From: Pterobdella sp. o SKG-2022
Taxonomy: Eukaryota > Annelida > Clitellata > Hirudinida > Piscicolidae
DNA length: 64,000 bases
Assembly: GCA_964035795.1 (NCBI GenBank)
Contig: OZ038326.1
Coordinates: forward strand, 5,040,889 to 5,104,888
Direction: 5' to 3'
Below are positions 24,601-39,531 of the stretch, in pieces. Positions within the stretch are counted from its first letter, which is position 1, and every line of letters begins with the position of its first letter. Position numbers and translations under genes: made by a program. A model generated the notes under the pieces. The model saw only the letters and a program-made list of their open reading frames with translations, ran no database searches and was not told the origin of the DNA.

Positions 24601-27600
24601 TATATTTTATGATGTGTGGAAATTGTAATACGGCTTCAAAAGGGATATAAATGAGAGAAAAATTACGCGGGGAAAGTCGGCATGGCTTCCTAATGAGGAT
24701 TTTCTGGTTTTTCTTCTGGCACAATATTCTGAATGAGTTTTTAATAGTTTAATTGTTATTAATCGCTTGAGTTTTAGACTCTCATGTTTGATTTTTTTTT
24801 CTACTTAAAAAAAGAAATGTATATTTATTTTTAAAAATTTTTATGTTTTGTTTCATATTTTTATATTTTGATGTATTTCATATTTATTTATTAATAGTAT
24901 TTATTTATTGCGTATTCATTTTAAATAATTTATTAAATAATATAATAAATCGAGTTCAAATACTACGTGCTGTAATCACAAAAAACAGTGGCCGTCTTTA
25001 AAGCTCGGTAATAACTCAAAAGAATAAAAAAAGTAAAAAAAGTATTTGCAGTTGCGCCATTAAAAATTGATGATATATCGAATTTCTAAGATACATAATA
25101 AAAAACATGGATATATAACTCGAAAACCTTTGGAAGTATGTAGAGATGTGAGCCTGGAGTTATAAATTTTACGCTGAACAGACGATAAATTTAGTATAAA
25201 AATATATTCCCATAGATGAATCTTTTCAGAAGTTGTAAAAAAACCATAATAAATCATCAAAATAATAACCGTAAAATACTACAACACAAATAGTAACCAA
25301 AAAAGGGATTAAAAAAATTTCTCACACAACTTTCGTTTACCCTCCCTCTACCTCCCCCACCACCTCCCTCACTACCCTAAACTAACCATCAGTTTTATCG
25401 ATGATTTCGATGAAGACTCGGTTTTTAAAACCGATGATAGAGTGGGTGGCGTTAGAGAGAGTGATGCTGAGAAGTCGAGGTTGTTGGAATCTGCCACTAT
25501 CAAGCATTTTAAGAGCCCAGTCCTTTTTCATCTGGCCTTTGTGTTCGTTATGAGTTTTTTGGTTAATTATTGTTTTTATGTTATTTTTTTAAACCATAAA
25601 GAGTGATCTGGTGACTTATTTTGTTACCATTACTTTTTAAAATTATTTTTATTTGATATAATGAATATCTTGTAACTATACTTACCTTCATTGAAAGAGA
25701 CATCTTCTTTGGAGATCTTGAAGTAGTCTACATGCTCCACGGCAGAATTGGGAACAACATTTATCCTTGCTTGGCAGCTCTGTTCCAAGTTGCCAAATCT
25801 CGTTATTGGTACGTTGATAACGCTGTTTGAAGAACACAATTTAAAGAAAGTCTTTTGAAACTCTATGGAAGACCATTCTAATGTCATGATAAGATTGTCC
25901 AAGACTGTTCTGTTCAGGTGATTCACTTTGAAGACAAGAGAATCATTGTATTTTCTTAGTTTGCCTTTCAAGACAAATCTCAAGAAGTTTTTGTCCAAAT
26001 CTTCTTGCGTGAATCTGTGTTTAATGATTCTGCTTGTATGGAAGTTTTCGATGAAAACATGCTTGGGTCGGGTTTTTATTTGGTAAATGATTTTTTCATT
26101 GGGAGCTTCTATGTTGATTGTTTTGAGGTGGGATGAGTTGAAAGGAAGCCAATTAATGCCTTCAGTTGTGTATATTTCTGTGTTTGATGGGTTGATGATG
26201 GTCTTAGGGGAGAGTTTGACTGCTGGTTGGATGAGGATGCTAAAAAACATAGCTTTAATCTCAGAACCAGCCTCAGTTTCAACGTTAAACAGGAAATAAT
26301 CCATCATAGACTCATCAATTCTATTGCTTTTATAAGCAACCAAGTTTTCATTTATATCGTTTTGTGTGAAAGTATTAGAAGGAGAATCCTTTAAAATCAA
26401 AACCCCATGTTTTGGCTGGTCAATCACTATGTATTTTATTTGTTCTGGGTCTTTAGTCTTCTGGGAGGTGAAAAGATTGGTTTTAGATAAAAAAGCTGTG
26501 TTTCCATGCATGACCATGAGAGGTACGTTAGTTATGAGTTTCAGGGAGTCATCCTCTATGGCATTTTCGTGTATAACTTCCACTTTGACCACTGATCTGG
26601 TTATGTTATTGCAGTCTTTAGCGTTGAGCTCGTAATGGTCTGGAAAACTCTTCTGTGAGATTCCTTTGTAGCATATTTCGTTTTCTATAAATTCTTTTCC
26701 ACTGTAGATCGTTTTAGACAACCTGCCATAGCTCGGTATTTTAGTTAAAGAAATCACGGTGCAGCTAGGAAGATCGTTAAGCTCCAGTTGTTGATATAAT
26801 TCACCATTGAGACAAGCCGATGATATATTTTTTGTTTTCACGACGAATGAGTGAAATGATGGGTCAACAATTGAAGATAAAATAGTGATTTTTATTATAG
26901 GAATATCAGCGTTTATCTGTACCTCGAAGCTATCGTTTTTGATAGCAGTAGACAGAGGCACGAAAAGAACTTTATTATTGATAATATCTTCTAAAGTGAA
27001 TGTTTCATGCAGTCTCACTTGTTCGTGGCTAGCAACTCTGATGTTTTGGTTCAATACCTTCAAATAGCCGTGAGAAGGCAGTTTAACTAATTCAAACTCA
27101 ATATTAATAGGCTCAATATCTGTATCTTTCACCGTAAGATGCTTACTCGATATAGCTATTGGATGATCTTTATGTAAAAGTATAGGAGATGTTGTAATCT
27201 GATATTCCTTCAAATCTACTTTATCTACTGAAGCGATTTTAACCGAAACACCTTGTTTAATGGTCTTGACCTCATTAGACAGAGCTAAAATGAACTCATC
27301 GTAACTGCTTTTAGACCCGTCATGCTCATATATCATGGGTACCTTATTTGAAATCTCAACCAGGTTAATATCATTAAAATTGTCACTTTTACTGTACGGA
27401 TCTTTCATGTAATGCTTTTCTTTATAGAAATGGTCATTAAGAACAATAACTTTACCGTGTGACGGGGGTTTTTCTAAGATCAAACGAGTCTCACTCATGG
27501 AACGTCTTTTCTTCGATGGTTTTTTAAAGGTTACAATGAATTTATGCTTCCCTCCTCTTCTCACCTGGATGTCTCTGACTTTCATGCCGAAATTGATCTT

Positions 27601-30600
27601 GCGGCGGTCTGAGTTGAAACTGCGTCTTAAATGTTTTTTGCGTGGTGTGTAATGTCTGTTGATGTAGCGTTTTTTATTTCTGTTTGTAATTTTGTGATGT
27701 TTTAAAGAGTTTCGTGAGTAACGTCTTTTGATGGATGATTTAGATATTTTGATTTTAATATTGATTTTGTTAATTTTTGATGTTCTCAGTCCTTTGGTGG
27801 CATAGATCAACACCGAATCATCAATATTAAACAATCCTTTTTTCGGTCTGACATTTCCCAGCTCATAAAATATATTTCTATTTTTCAAATCATTATCAGT
27901 GAAATATTTAATTTTTTCGCGGGTTTTAAGGTTCAAAATTCTGCCCCAAGCTGGAGATTGGTAGATTTTAAATATCACATCTTCACTCGATTCATCATCG
28001 TCTTTAAGTTGCATTATTTCATAGTCAATGAAGGCATTTTTCACTCCGTCAGATTTAAGGTCTTGTTTAACAAGCAATTTCAAAGAGCTTAAGCTTTTAA
28101 AATTGATGGAGATGTTTTTAATAGTGAAGTGGCATTTGTCGTGTGAGGTATTCGTTTGTAATACAAAATTCTCTCTTAAAACTCCCTGGCTTTCGATCAG
28201 CTTATAAGAGTCGGAATACAAAAATGAATGTTCTCCCTCAAGATGAATGTGCTTTGGATTTGATATAATATTACTATTCTTAACTACATCATTGAGCTCT
28301 TCATAATCTTTTGTTTTTCCATTTTCTACTTCACTTCTTTTCATCTGATCACCAATGTTCCACTTCAATGGAAGGTTGAATGTATGGTGAGTGATTGAAG
28401 AGACAGAATAAATATGAGTTTCAAAGTTAATTTCTCCCACGTCAAATATAATGACATCTTTCGAACAGGATTTACAATTGTGCTGGTACCTGTAGTGGAA
28501 ACAGTTAATTAAGTTGACATTTGGCCTGTATAGTTTATTAGTTTTCTAAAAAAAAATGTTTTTAAAATTTTTAAAAAGCAATTTTTACTTTTGCACTTTA
28601 TATTAACTGAAAATATATATATTTTTAATTGATGAATATTCTTCACTTCGAATGAATATTTATAATTTGAAATATCTATAAATTGAAACATTAGCACGTA
28701 TGAAGTATTAAAGATAAAGTTCCCACCAAACACTTTGGCTGGATAGCTGAGTAAAGCTCCAGCTACCTCCCAACTCCATCACCATCTTGCCCATTGCTAG
28801 TACACCAAACTTGGGGGTTGAGACAAGTTTGAAAATGGTCGAAGGAGGGAGGTTCAGTGACTTGAAGTTTTCATTGAGAGTTTTAGTCATCCCGATTTGT
28901 AGGAAGACATTGGTAATGAGATTTCGTCGTGGTATTTTTATGGACAGTTGGTTGTGGTAGATTTTATCATTGTAGGTTACAGCGTAATTGAGAAATACGA
29001 TTTTTTCTTTGAGGTTTTCAATAATGTTATCGTCAATATAAGCTGCTTGAGTTGGCATAAAATAAATTGAGGTTTGATTAATCATTTCTTGTGTGAAGGA
29101 ATCTATTTCAATGATGGATTTTGATGGATCGAAAAGCAATATACCAAGCAAAAATTTATTTTTTATTCCATTAGATTTTTTCATCACAATTTTACCAAAG
29201 TTACCAAGATTTTTTGAGTTTTTACTATAAGCAAATTGAGTGATAACGTAAGTAGGATTATGATTTATCGAGTAGCATAAAACGTTAGAAGTGATAGGAA
29301 TAAGCGAGTTATCTTTTGCTTCGAGTTGAGGTTTTTTCTCATCAGAAAGTAAAGCCAAAAAGTTCTTGTCGTTGCTAGAATCTGTTTTCTTTATAACTAT
29401 TTCAAAAGAAAATGTTTTAGAAAACTTTGAAAATGGGGATTTAACCACAAGCGTGATATTTTCTCGTGCTTCATTCAACGGTTTTTCATTCAAATCATAA
29501 TGCAGAAATCCGTGTTTAAGATGAAATTTTGTGAAAGACTGCACTGTAATCCCTTTGAATAGCCTATTGTATTTCAGTTTCAAAGTACCATGTACAAGCG
29601 ACATTTTAAGTTCAAATTTAATCTTATCGTCCTGGACATGAGAAATTTCTGCATTAAAGTGTGAAACACTCATTTTATTTGAATTCTTTTCAAAAATTAT
29701 TTTCTTTTGGTGGGTAACTATGGGTTTCTGCAAATTTAGCGGGTTCAGTGCTTTAATCAAAATCTTGCATAAGTAAGATTTTCGTGAGAAAATCAGCTTA
29801 ACTAGAATTTCATCTTCAAAATGCTGAGGGTTTGTATGGATATAAGCTAAATTATCTTCCAATACATCCTTCATAGTAAATATATCTTGATTCTTTTGCA
29901 AGCCTTTGATAATCAAATCCCCATGTTTAACTGAAGATGATAATTTGAAGTGAGCATTTTGATCGTTTTTGAATTCTTCACTCAGACATTTAAAAATGTT
30001 TCCAGGCTTATAATGCTCTATTGTAACATCTTTCAGTATAATTTGCTGTTGATTTGGCATTATAATCACTCTCAAAAGAATTGGTGGGCTGTGTTGAAAG
30101 TAAAAATCAACGGCTTTTATCTCAACTTCAACTTTTCTCGATTGATTCAAATCCACATACTCACAGTTCAAGAGTATTTGATTTCTGATTAAGTCTTCAT
30201 ATTTAAATGCTTTTATTATTTTCGTTTGAGCATTTACTGATGAGAAAAATATGGTTGGGTCAGATTTTGTTACCAACACAACAGATGACAAAATCTTTGA
30301 AGAGTCTGGGAGTTTTAAAATTTTATGGGGAAAAAGCACGTTAGAGCCCGACTTGACATGAATAGATGGAGCATGTGCTAGACTTAAGACAAGAGATTTA
30401 ATTTCATTTTGATGCTTCGAATCAATTTTGATAAAATCTCTTTCAATAATTTCCTTATTTGAACCGCCATTTTTCATTAAAAAACCTCTGAAACTCACAC
30501 CAAATGAATCATTTTCCACTTTTAAATAAATTTTCGGAAACAATTGACACTCGAAAATAACGCTTTTCTTTCCATTCTCATCAGTAAACCTCAAAACCCT

Positions 30601-33600
30601 TTGATAATCAGGCAATAAATTAGCATAAATAGGATTAACGATAGAAAAATTCTCTTGTAGCATCTCAACCACACAAAAGCTCTCATTACTTGGGTCAAGC
30701 TTCACATCTCTATATGAAAATAGTGATTCGTTCAAACTCTTTTGTGGATCTTTGTGTATGAAGATTTCTTCCTTGGATTTTGTTATTCTAAACACCACAA
30801 CAAGACTGCCATAATGGTGGTGATACGGGTGTGTTTTGTAGATTTTAAAGATAACTGTCTCTTTTTTTTTGTAAAGGTTGCCGCTATGTTGATATTCTAT
30901 TTGCTCTGCTCCACATGAAAACTCCTGTGAGGGTTTAAACAAATGATATAAGTCAATTATTAAGTTAAATCTGGTTAAACTATTTTTATCCTCATTTATC
31001 TCGGTTTTTACTTTAAAAAACAAACTTCACCGGAATCGAAAATAAAAATCTTTATAATTTAATATTTCAAAATACAATTAAATAGTTCTCGATGAATTTA
31101 ATATCACTGATGTCTTTAGCACACGTGTCCTAACGATACTACCAGCATGAATCGGACCATCACCCAATACTCTCATGTATCATGTGGTCTTTCCAATGAT
31201 GGTTGCATGATTTACATAACTGATGAATGGTCTGAGAATTAAATTCAGCTTAATGCATTCTTTTGGTGTGGTTATAGGGTGAAAATTATGTTGCTATGAG
31301 TTTGATGGTACTTTTATAAGACAATTAGTAGTAGTAATGTAAGCTAGACTTACGAAAAACTCCTTGTCTGTTTTTGAATAAGTTCTTTTTGTTTTTTGAC
31401 CTTACAATTAGTAGTTAAGTAAGATAGTGATGGTGGTATGAGTATCTTTCAAAAATTAAAAATATTAATAAATAAAAGGGTGATGATGAGGTGAATGAGA
31501 AGAACAATTTAAGGATAATTGTGATGACTAGGAAACTGATGATGATGATGATGAAGATGATGGTGCTGATAGTGATGACGAAAATGATGATGGTGGTGAT
31601 TATGATGATGGTAATGATGAAGATGGTGGTCATAATTATATATGGCCATTTACCACATAACTCAATTGTAACAGCCATAATACTGAATCCCTGGCTAATA
31701 AATCAATCGTTTAAGAGATAAAATTAATTGGAAACTTCTAGGATTTCTATTTATGTATGTGTTATAGAGGTCCATAGCTTTTGGTTCGGCTAGATTAGGT
31801 TATCATCACTATTCCAAGAATCCTTCACCCCTTTATGTTACGATAACTATTCCCAGTTTTTTGGCTTGTAACAGAAGAAATAGTGAAGATAAATTTAAAA
31901 AAAAAAGCAACTGTATTGTAGTTACTTGGGATAATGAAAAATAGTTATAATGAGTGTAATGAAACGAGTCTTGTAAAGCTCTGGGGTGAATAAAAAATAT
32001 TGAACCAGTGCGTATATTTGGAATAGATGCATAATGAAAATTTTTTACCTAAAATAGACAAAAATATTTGAAAGTTAAATTTCACTGATGAAATATTCAA
32101 TATATTTCAGCAATTTTCACAGAAAATAAACTAAGACTCAATTAAAAAATAATTTGTTTCGCATGAACAAAAGGATTGTAGAGGTATAAACATTGTTAAA
32201 CAAGGAAAAGTTATCAGGTTTCACATAATCATCATCAGCAGCACCATCATTTTTATCACCATCATCATCCCATCATTATCCTCCTTCTCAGCATCATCAT
32301 CATCATCTTCATTATCATTTCCATCATCATCATCATCGAAACCGATTTTTTGTTATTTTTGCTTTTTCACTTCTAATTTTTTTCTCATATTTTTTCTAAT
32401 TTTCTTCTTGATTTTTTTTTTCTTATTTTTTTTTCATCATCATCATTCCATCACAATCATCATCATTCCATCACAATCATCATCATTCCATCACAATCAT
32501 CATCATTCCATCACAATCATCATCATTCCATCACAATCATCATCATTCCATCACAATCATCATCATTCCATCACAATCATCATCATTCCATCACAATCAT
32601 CATCATTTCATCACAATCATCATCATTCCATCACAATCATCATCATTCCATCACAATCATCATCATTCCATCACAATCATCATCATTCCATCAGAATCAT
32701 CATCATTCCATCAGAATCATCATCATTCCATCAGAATCATCATCATTCCATCAGAATCATCATCATTCCATCACAATCATCATCATTCCATCACAATCAT
32801 CATCATTCCATCACAATCATCATCATTCCATCACAATCATCATCATTCCATCACAATCATCATCATTCCATCACAATCATCATCATTCCATCACAATCAT
32901 CATCATTCCATCACAATCATCATCATCACCACTTGTTATAAATATTTAAAGTTAAGGCTCATTAAGCATAGCATTGACCATTTTTGCTTTTTTGAATCAT
33001 AGTTTCACTTGTTATTTTATTTACAAAGTTCATGTTATCCACTGTTTATAAAACTTCTAAAATACAATTATTTGTAACTTTTAAAACAGTTCACAGAAAA
33101 GATTTTTCTTTAAGGCTGAATTTCGGCGAAAACCAAAATTACTATTTTTTTTAAAAAACTTTTCATTTACACGTATTTTGAACCTGCAAACTTTAAATTT
33201 CTCCGCACAAGTATTAAGCTACAGAAAACACCCCTAGTTCAGTAGAACACGCCCGAAGTGTTCCAAGAAATGCTTGAAAATAAGAAAACTCTCGGGAAAT
33301 AATTCATACTAATATAAATAAATATAAAAAATCAAATTCTTTTAATATTTAGAAATCGTGTAAATTTAAAATAAAAGTTTTACGATGTGAGGTGAAACAA
33401 TTAAAAACTGAGAGTTGAACAATTTTGAACTTGTCTTAAAACATTTTTAAAGAGCTCTGTGATAAGAAAAAGTTGAATAAAAAATCAACTTAAATAAATA
33501 ATATACCATAATGTAATTTCTTCTCATGATTTATATTAATACTTATTCAAAATCTCACTTGTTTGGTAAAGTTGCTACAGAAGATTTTCATTAATAAACC

Positions 33601-35550
33601 TATACAATTTATATTTTAAAATCAAAAATGATATTTATTATACAAAATATACAAAATCAAATATTTAAAAAATAAAAGCATCACAAGACTCCAGGCTGTT
33701 AACACTTGTTCAAATTACCTCTTATAGGCTTTTCATCATTATTCTACTTGTTATTGCTTCCCATTTAGATATAACTTAAATAATTATCCAAGCTATTAAA
33801 ACTAATATTTAAAAATATTAAATAATTTTATATATTCTTTTTTAATATATTATTTCATAAATTCCAACTATATTCCTTAAAACTAAGCTTTTTGCTATTA
33901 ACTAGATAACCATCAGGCACCATTTCAAATTAAATTAATTACTTATAACTCAATCTTCCATATTCTTCCGCATTCAGATAATCTCATTATCACACGAGTG
34001 TAACTAAGGTATATGAGTTTATACAAATTTTGAATATATATTTATAGATAATGTAAAAAGTGCGCTATATAAATGTAAATAAATAAAAATAAAGTTTTTA
34101 AAAATTTCTTTTTTCACATTTAGTTTTACAGTGAAAATTTTCAATCAATATTTTAAAAAAATCTCTCATAAAGGATTTTTTCAATCAAATATTTGTATTG
34201 ATGCACTTTTCAATCCCATATTAATGCATTTGATGTATCATAAATAATTTGTCCATTCATAAATGCATATAATGCATAATGAAATAAACTCCAAAAACTA
34301 TTTTCATTAAAATATTCTCATAACAAATTTTTTCATTTATATTTCACGTACATGTGTATAACACATACTTATATATGTATATATAAAATCTTCAGAGAAT
34401 CTTTAATCACGTGCATGTGTATATAATGTCTTATAAAGCAATTCCTCAATCACTTCACACTTAGCCATGTGGTACATTACTTGAGTTGCTTGGTACGTTC
34501 AATCTTAAGGCGTCTATGATTGATCTTATGTATAAGATGTGGAGTTTCTGGTATTTAAACATTAATTTATTTTTTTTAATTTTTTTATTGTTTTTTTAAT
34601 CTAATTTTTTTGTTTTTATCTTATTAACTTAGTTTTTTAATTATTTTTATTTTTTTTTATATATATTTTTGTTTTTTCAAAGTGTAGTTATGTTTTTTCT
34701 TCAGTTCGGTTTTTATCAAGAACTTTATGGTATCTCTCATTTTTCTAATCAAATATACTAAAAAACCTCACCCCACAAAAATCCCTATTCACAATCGATA
34801 AAAATCCCCACTTGAGAGTGTCATACTTCTAAGAGAAACACTAAAAAACCAAAAGCTAATAGCAATAACATAGAACATCTTATGATGAAAAAACTATATA
34901 TGAAGACCAAAATGACATGGGAGACGCACCTTAGGGTAAATCTCTCCCACTCTCAAGCATTCATCCTCTTCTACAGTTTCCACAATGCATTCCAGACCTT
35001 CTGCTGTTTTGCTTGTGGTTTTGTGTGGAGTTTTGTGCCAGCCATTTTCCTTTTTGTTGTTGGTTTTGTTGATTTGTTTCTTGTTGATTTTGTTGTTGTT
35101 GTTTTTGTTGATTTTTTTCTTGCTATTGTTGTTTTTATTTTGAATAGTGTTCATCGAATACTTTGCAAAGTTGTTGGTATTATTGTGAAGATCTTTGGAG
35201 CTGTTAGCATTATTGTTGTCAGACAACCTATTATCATCATTTTGATTGTTTGGGGTGTTGTCATGAGCTTCAATCAAAAGTTGAATATCCTTCAATGGTA
35301 TTACAACTGTAGAACCTCTGTGTACCTCATAGTGCAGCGTGCCTAGAACGACAGAGCTTGAACGTGGTTGCACTAATTCAGTATATGATGAAGAGAAAGA
35401 AAAGGATGAAGAGGAAGAAAATGATGAAGACAAAGATGATGATGATGATGAGAATTTAGAATGATGGAAAGATGGATTGGATGAAGATAGTGACGATGAA
35501 AGAGAAACAAGGAAGGTCAATATAAGCAGAGCGGCAAATGTGGGGTTCAT
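21646..35550 (-). CDS. FREM1-like: FREM1-like extracellular matrix protein
   Basis: Minus-strand exons: 35550-34908 (start), an unresolved gap, 31024-28727, 28489-25686, 25536-25387, 24488-24407, 23068-22944, 22274-22107 and 21917-21646 (stop). From 31024 on all phases agree. The visible parts total about 2,180 residues. The first exon has a signal peptide (AALLILTFLVSL) and FREM N-terminal motifs (GTLHYEVHRG, KVRLPCHFG). The two giant exons hold about eleven divergent CSPG repeats with the F-T-x-x-D/E-L/I...Y.H ending, for example FTQNDINENLVAY and FTQEDLDKNFLRF. The 3' end of the second giant exon plus the next encode one Calx-beta domain (VEHVDYFKISKEDVSFNEG to VFIEIIDKTD). The last three exons give a C-type lectin domain (TCPLGWELYGDNCF, CRRDGGHL, FWIGLNNR). 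CSPG-Calx-beta-lectin is the FREM1 arrangement. Vertebrate FREM proteins form the Fraser complex at epithelial basement membranes. Roughly one exon or more of N-terminal sequence between 31024 and 34908 was not found. Confidence 0.88.
23620..23735 (+). repeat. 21-bp AT-rich tandem repeat in FREM1-like intron
   Basis: Four to five copies of a 21-base unit (AATATTGGTTAATAATTTTTT and variants), with the outer copies more diverged. It lies in the intron between exons 24488-24407 and 23068-22944. Confidence 0.75.
31540..31640 (+). repeat. (GAT)n-type imperfect microsatellite
   Basis: Imperfect GATGAT/GATGGT repeats, interrupted by single-base changes, within the FREM1-like intron. Confidence 0.7.
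32225..32340 (+). repeat. (CAT)n-type imperfect microsatellite
   Basis: Imperfect ATC/CAT repeats of about 115 bases, just before the 20-bp minisatellite, which itself contains CATCATCAT and may have grown out of it. Confidence 0.7.
32435..32930 (+). repeat. 20-bp minisatellite, about 24 copies
   Basis: Nearly identical tandem units CATCATCATTCCATCACAAT. Consecutive copies at about 32690-32760 share a C-to-G change (TCAGAAT), and one copy near 32606 has TTTC instead of TTCC. Because 20 is not a multiple of three, all frames read the same 20-residue His/Ser/Ile repeat and stay open, so the 177-codon open frame across it is not evidence for a gene. Confidence 0.92.
34050..34080 (+). mobile_element. 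short L2-like tail relic
   Basis: AAAAAGTGCGCTATATAAATG and following TAA-rich bases repeat the last part of the LINE tail at 14797-14853. Only the terminal 30 bases remain recognisable. Confidence 0.45.
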
Positions 35551-36300
35551 GTTAGGTGGAGGGTGGGAGGTGGTCTTCCAAGCATAATGATGAGGGTGGC
35601 TGAAGGGGGTTCGATAAGATTTAATTATTTAGTTACATAATTTTTCTGTGTTCAACCATAATATAGAATTCAAATGTTAATATGTGTACTGTAAATAGAA
35701 ATATTCTTATTTAAATGAATAAAAAAAATAGCCTTCTAACAAAGGTTGGGCATTTTAAAAAACTTATAACGATTCACGTTGCTGCACTAAACTTCAAAAA
35801 CTCACTCATAAACGAACCAAACTTAAAGTATAAAATAATCTCATTAATTTAAAAAACTCGAAAACTACCCAAACTCATAAGCAGGTGAGCGCGGAATTAA
35901 TTAAGAATCGACTACTTGAAACTTGTTAAATTTTAAGTGCATGAAGGTTAAGCAAACGGAGGGAGAATCCGTGCCTACCACCACAGAGTAGAATCGATGT
36001 TTCTTTGAATATATGAAAGTTTAAATGGCCTTTTGAGATTTAATTTATTTAAGGTATTTGCCTGATTTGAATAATGGTGAGATTTCTGTTGGTTATGTAT
36101 TGAAAAAGAATATATTTTTTGGTAACATAATACTTGAAGATGTTACTTAGTTAACGAAAAGCTTTGTATCTCAATAACATTTATTTGTCTTTCTAAGTAT
36201 ACTCGTTTGATTGTGGCTAGTGTTAAATCATAATATGATTTTCTATTCAAGCTAATTACGTATCTTGTTTTCAAAAATATAATAAAATCAGAGAAATTTG

Positions 36301-36540
36301 ATTACAAAATAAAAAAAATAAATAATAAATATTAAAAATAAAAAAAATAAATAATAAATATAATTAAAAATAAAAAAAATAAATAATAAATATAATTAAA
36401 AATGAAAAAAATAAATAATAAATATAATTAAAAATTAAAAAAATAAATAATAAATATTAAAAATAAAAAAAATAAATAATAAATATAATTAAAAATAAAA
36501 AAAATAAATAATGAATATAATTAAAAATTTTAAAAAATAA
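36301..36540 (+). repeat. about 32-bp A/T tandem array
   Basis: About seven to eight copies of a unit made only of A and T (core AAATAATAAATATAATTAAA), varying slightly in length and with two A-to-G changes. Confidence 0.8.
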
Positions 36541-37418
36541 AAAAGAATAATAACTGAGAATAACCATGGCTAGTATAAGTTTATTTCCATAAGAAAAACT
36601 TCGCTTAACTTCATTTAATGTTTAATTTGGTTTGAAGTATTAGTTGTATTGAAATAAAAAACCTTATACACAAATTAAATTGAAAAATATTATAAATAGA
36701 ATGATATTTAGATTAAAAGTTGAAAAATATTGAAGGTCTGAGAATTGAAGTCTTATCGGTTTAATTAATTTGAGAGTTGAAGGACATCAGGCTATCGATT
36801 AAAATCAACTTTTAAACTGAAATTCTTGTTGTTAACTAAAACTATTTCATCAGCTTTTGAATTGTTTTCATTTTTAAATAGTTCTTTTACGTATTTTTAT
36901 TAATATTTTTATTTTTGTTTTTATTTTTTTGCATTTATTTCTCTTGTTACTTCACTGTTGAAAATTTATTGATAAATGTTCTATGCAAACCTCTTACCAA
37001 CTCTTTCCTAATTTGTTCACAGTTAAACCAGTCAGCATCTGATTTTTAAGCCACCCTGGCATTTAATCATGTGGATTGAAACCTAATAAATTTTTTGTTT
37101 AAAAATCACGTATGGGCTGGTTCTAATAAAAGAATTGCCCATAGTAGTCGCGCATATTTACTCTTTATTTTTGAATTTCACGAAATTAAAATTTATTATT
37201 ATTGTTATCAGTTTTATTTTTATTATTAATTTTATCGTTGTTATTACTATTACTTTTATTTTTATTTTTACCATTTTTTTGTTATTATTTTTGAATAATA
37301 ATAATTAAAGTGATTATTTATATTGGTAATCTCAAAACACAACCCCACTTAAGTGTAAGGTGAAAGTGTGAGTTGAAGTGGTGAAGGAATTCTGGTGAAT
37401 ATAATTACGATGAATAAT

Positions 37419-37506
37419 AACAACAATTATTATTATTGTTATTATTATTATTATTATTATTACTATTATTAATATTATTATCAATATTATCATTCTTATT
37501 ATTTAT
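37419..37506 (+). repeat. (ATT)n microsatellite
   Basis: An imperfect run of ATT triplets with occasional C substitutions, inside a broader ATT-rich zone. Confidence 0.7.
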
Positions 37507-38203
37507 TTAATGTGATTATTATAGTTATTAGCATTTTAAAAATTTCATAAATATCTTCATGAGAAAACATTAAAAATTTTGTTTAAATCGTGAATCAAAA
37601 TAAAAAATTATTTTAAAAAATATCGTTAACATAAATACAAAAACAGAATTTTTCTAATAATTATCAAAATAATAATAAAAATTTTAGTAACTTCAACTAT
37701 AGATATTTTTTATTATTATCACTATTTTTTGATATAATTATAAATGGGAGTTTGAAAAACCTCAATAGTAAGCTTTAATTATCAAGAAGCTCATCGATAT
37801 ACACTTCAATACCATCCTCTTGTTAGTATTTCATAGGTGTTTCTAATATCCTCATTAGGTTATTTAAAAAACACCTTAATAAGCATAAAAATTTTAAAAT
37901 ATCATTATAGAATCATTATAAAGACTGGCATCATTTTTAATATAAACACCTCATCATAATTAAAATACTATTGAAGATATTATTATTATATTATTGTCAT
38001 TCTTGTGAATCAATGTGTTTTCCACGAACAGAACCAAAGGGGGACAACAACCAAGGACGAATAAGAGCAATAAAAAACAATGATATGATTTTTATTTTTT
38101 TTATTCTCATCATAAATATATTTTGACTGTTAGTAGCTCATGCCAAAGTACTAGTTGTAGGAAGAGTAGTAGTAAAAGTAGTAGTAGTAGTACTGTAATA
38201 AAA

Positions 38204-39531
<1,328 letters not shown>

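Larger units (their letters stand above)
31025..34907. other. large FREM1-like intron(s) with repeats
   Basis: This stretch separates the first and second recognised FREM1-like exons. It contains GAT/CAT microsatellites at about 31540-31640 and 32225-32340, a 20-bp minisatellite at 32435-32930, and a short LINE-tail relic at 34050-34080. At least one exon with the expected Y-x-H strand of the FREM N-terminus should be here but could not be identified with consistent phases. Confidence 0.5.
35551..38159. other. intergenic sequence 5' of the FREM1-like gene
   Basis: I see no gene here. The first few hundred bases presumably hold the FREM1-like promoter and 5' UTR. The stretch also contains a dispersed 21-bp word at 36203-36223 (also at 1955-1975), a 32-bp AT tandem array at 36301-36540, and ATT-rich low complexity at about 37195-37510. 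Confidence 0.5.

Noticed and set aside
32408..32941. 177-codon His/Ser/Ile repeat frame
   Set aside because: It is the 20-bp minisatellite. No start context, splice site or homologous protein supports it.
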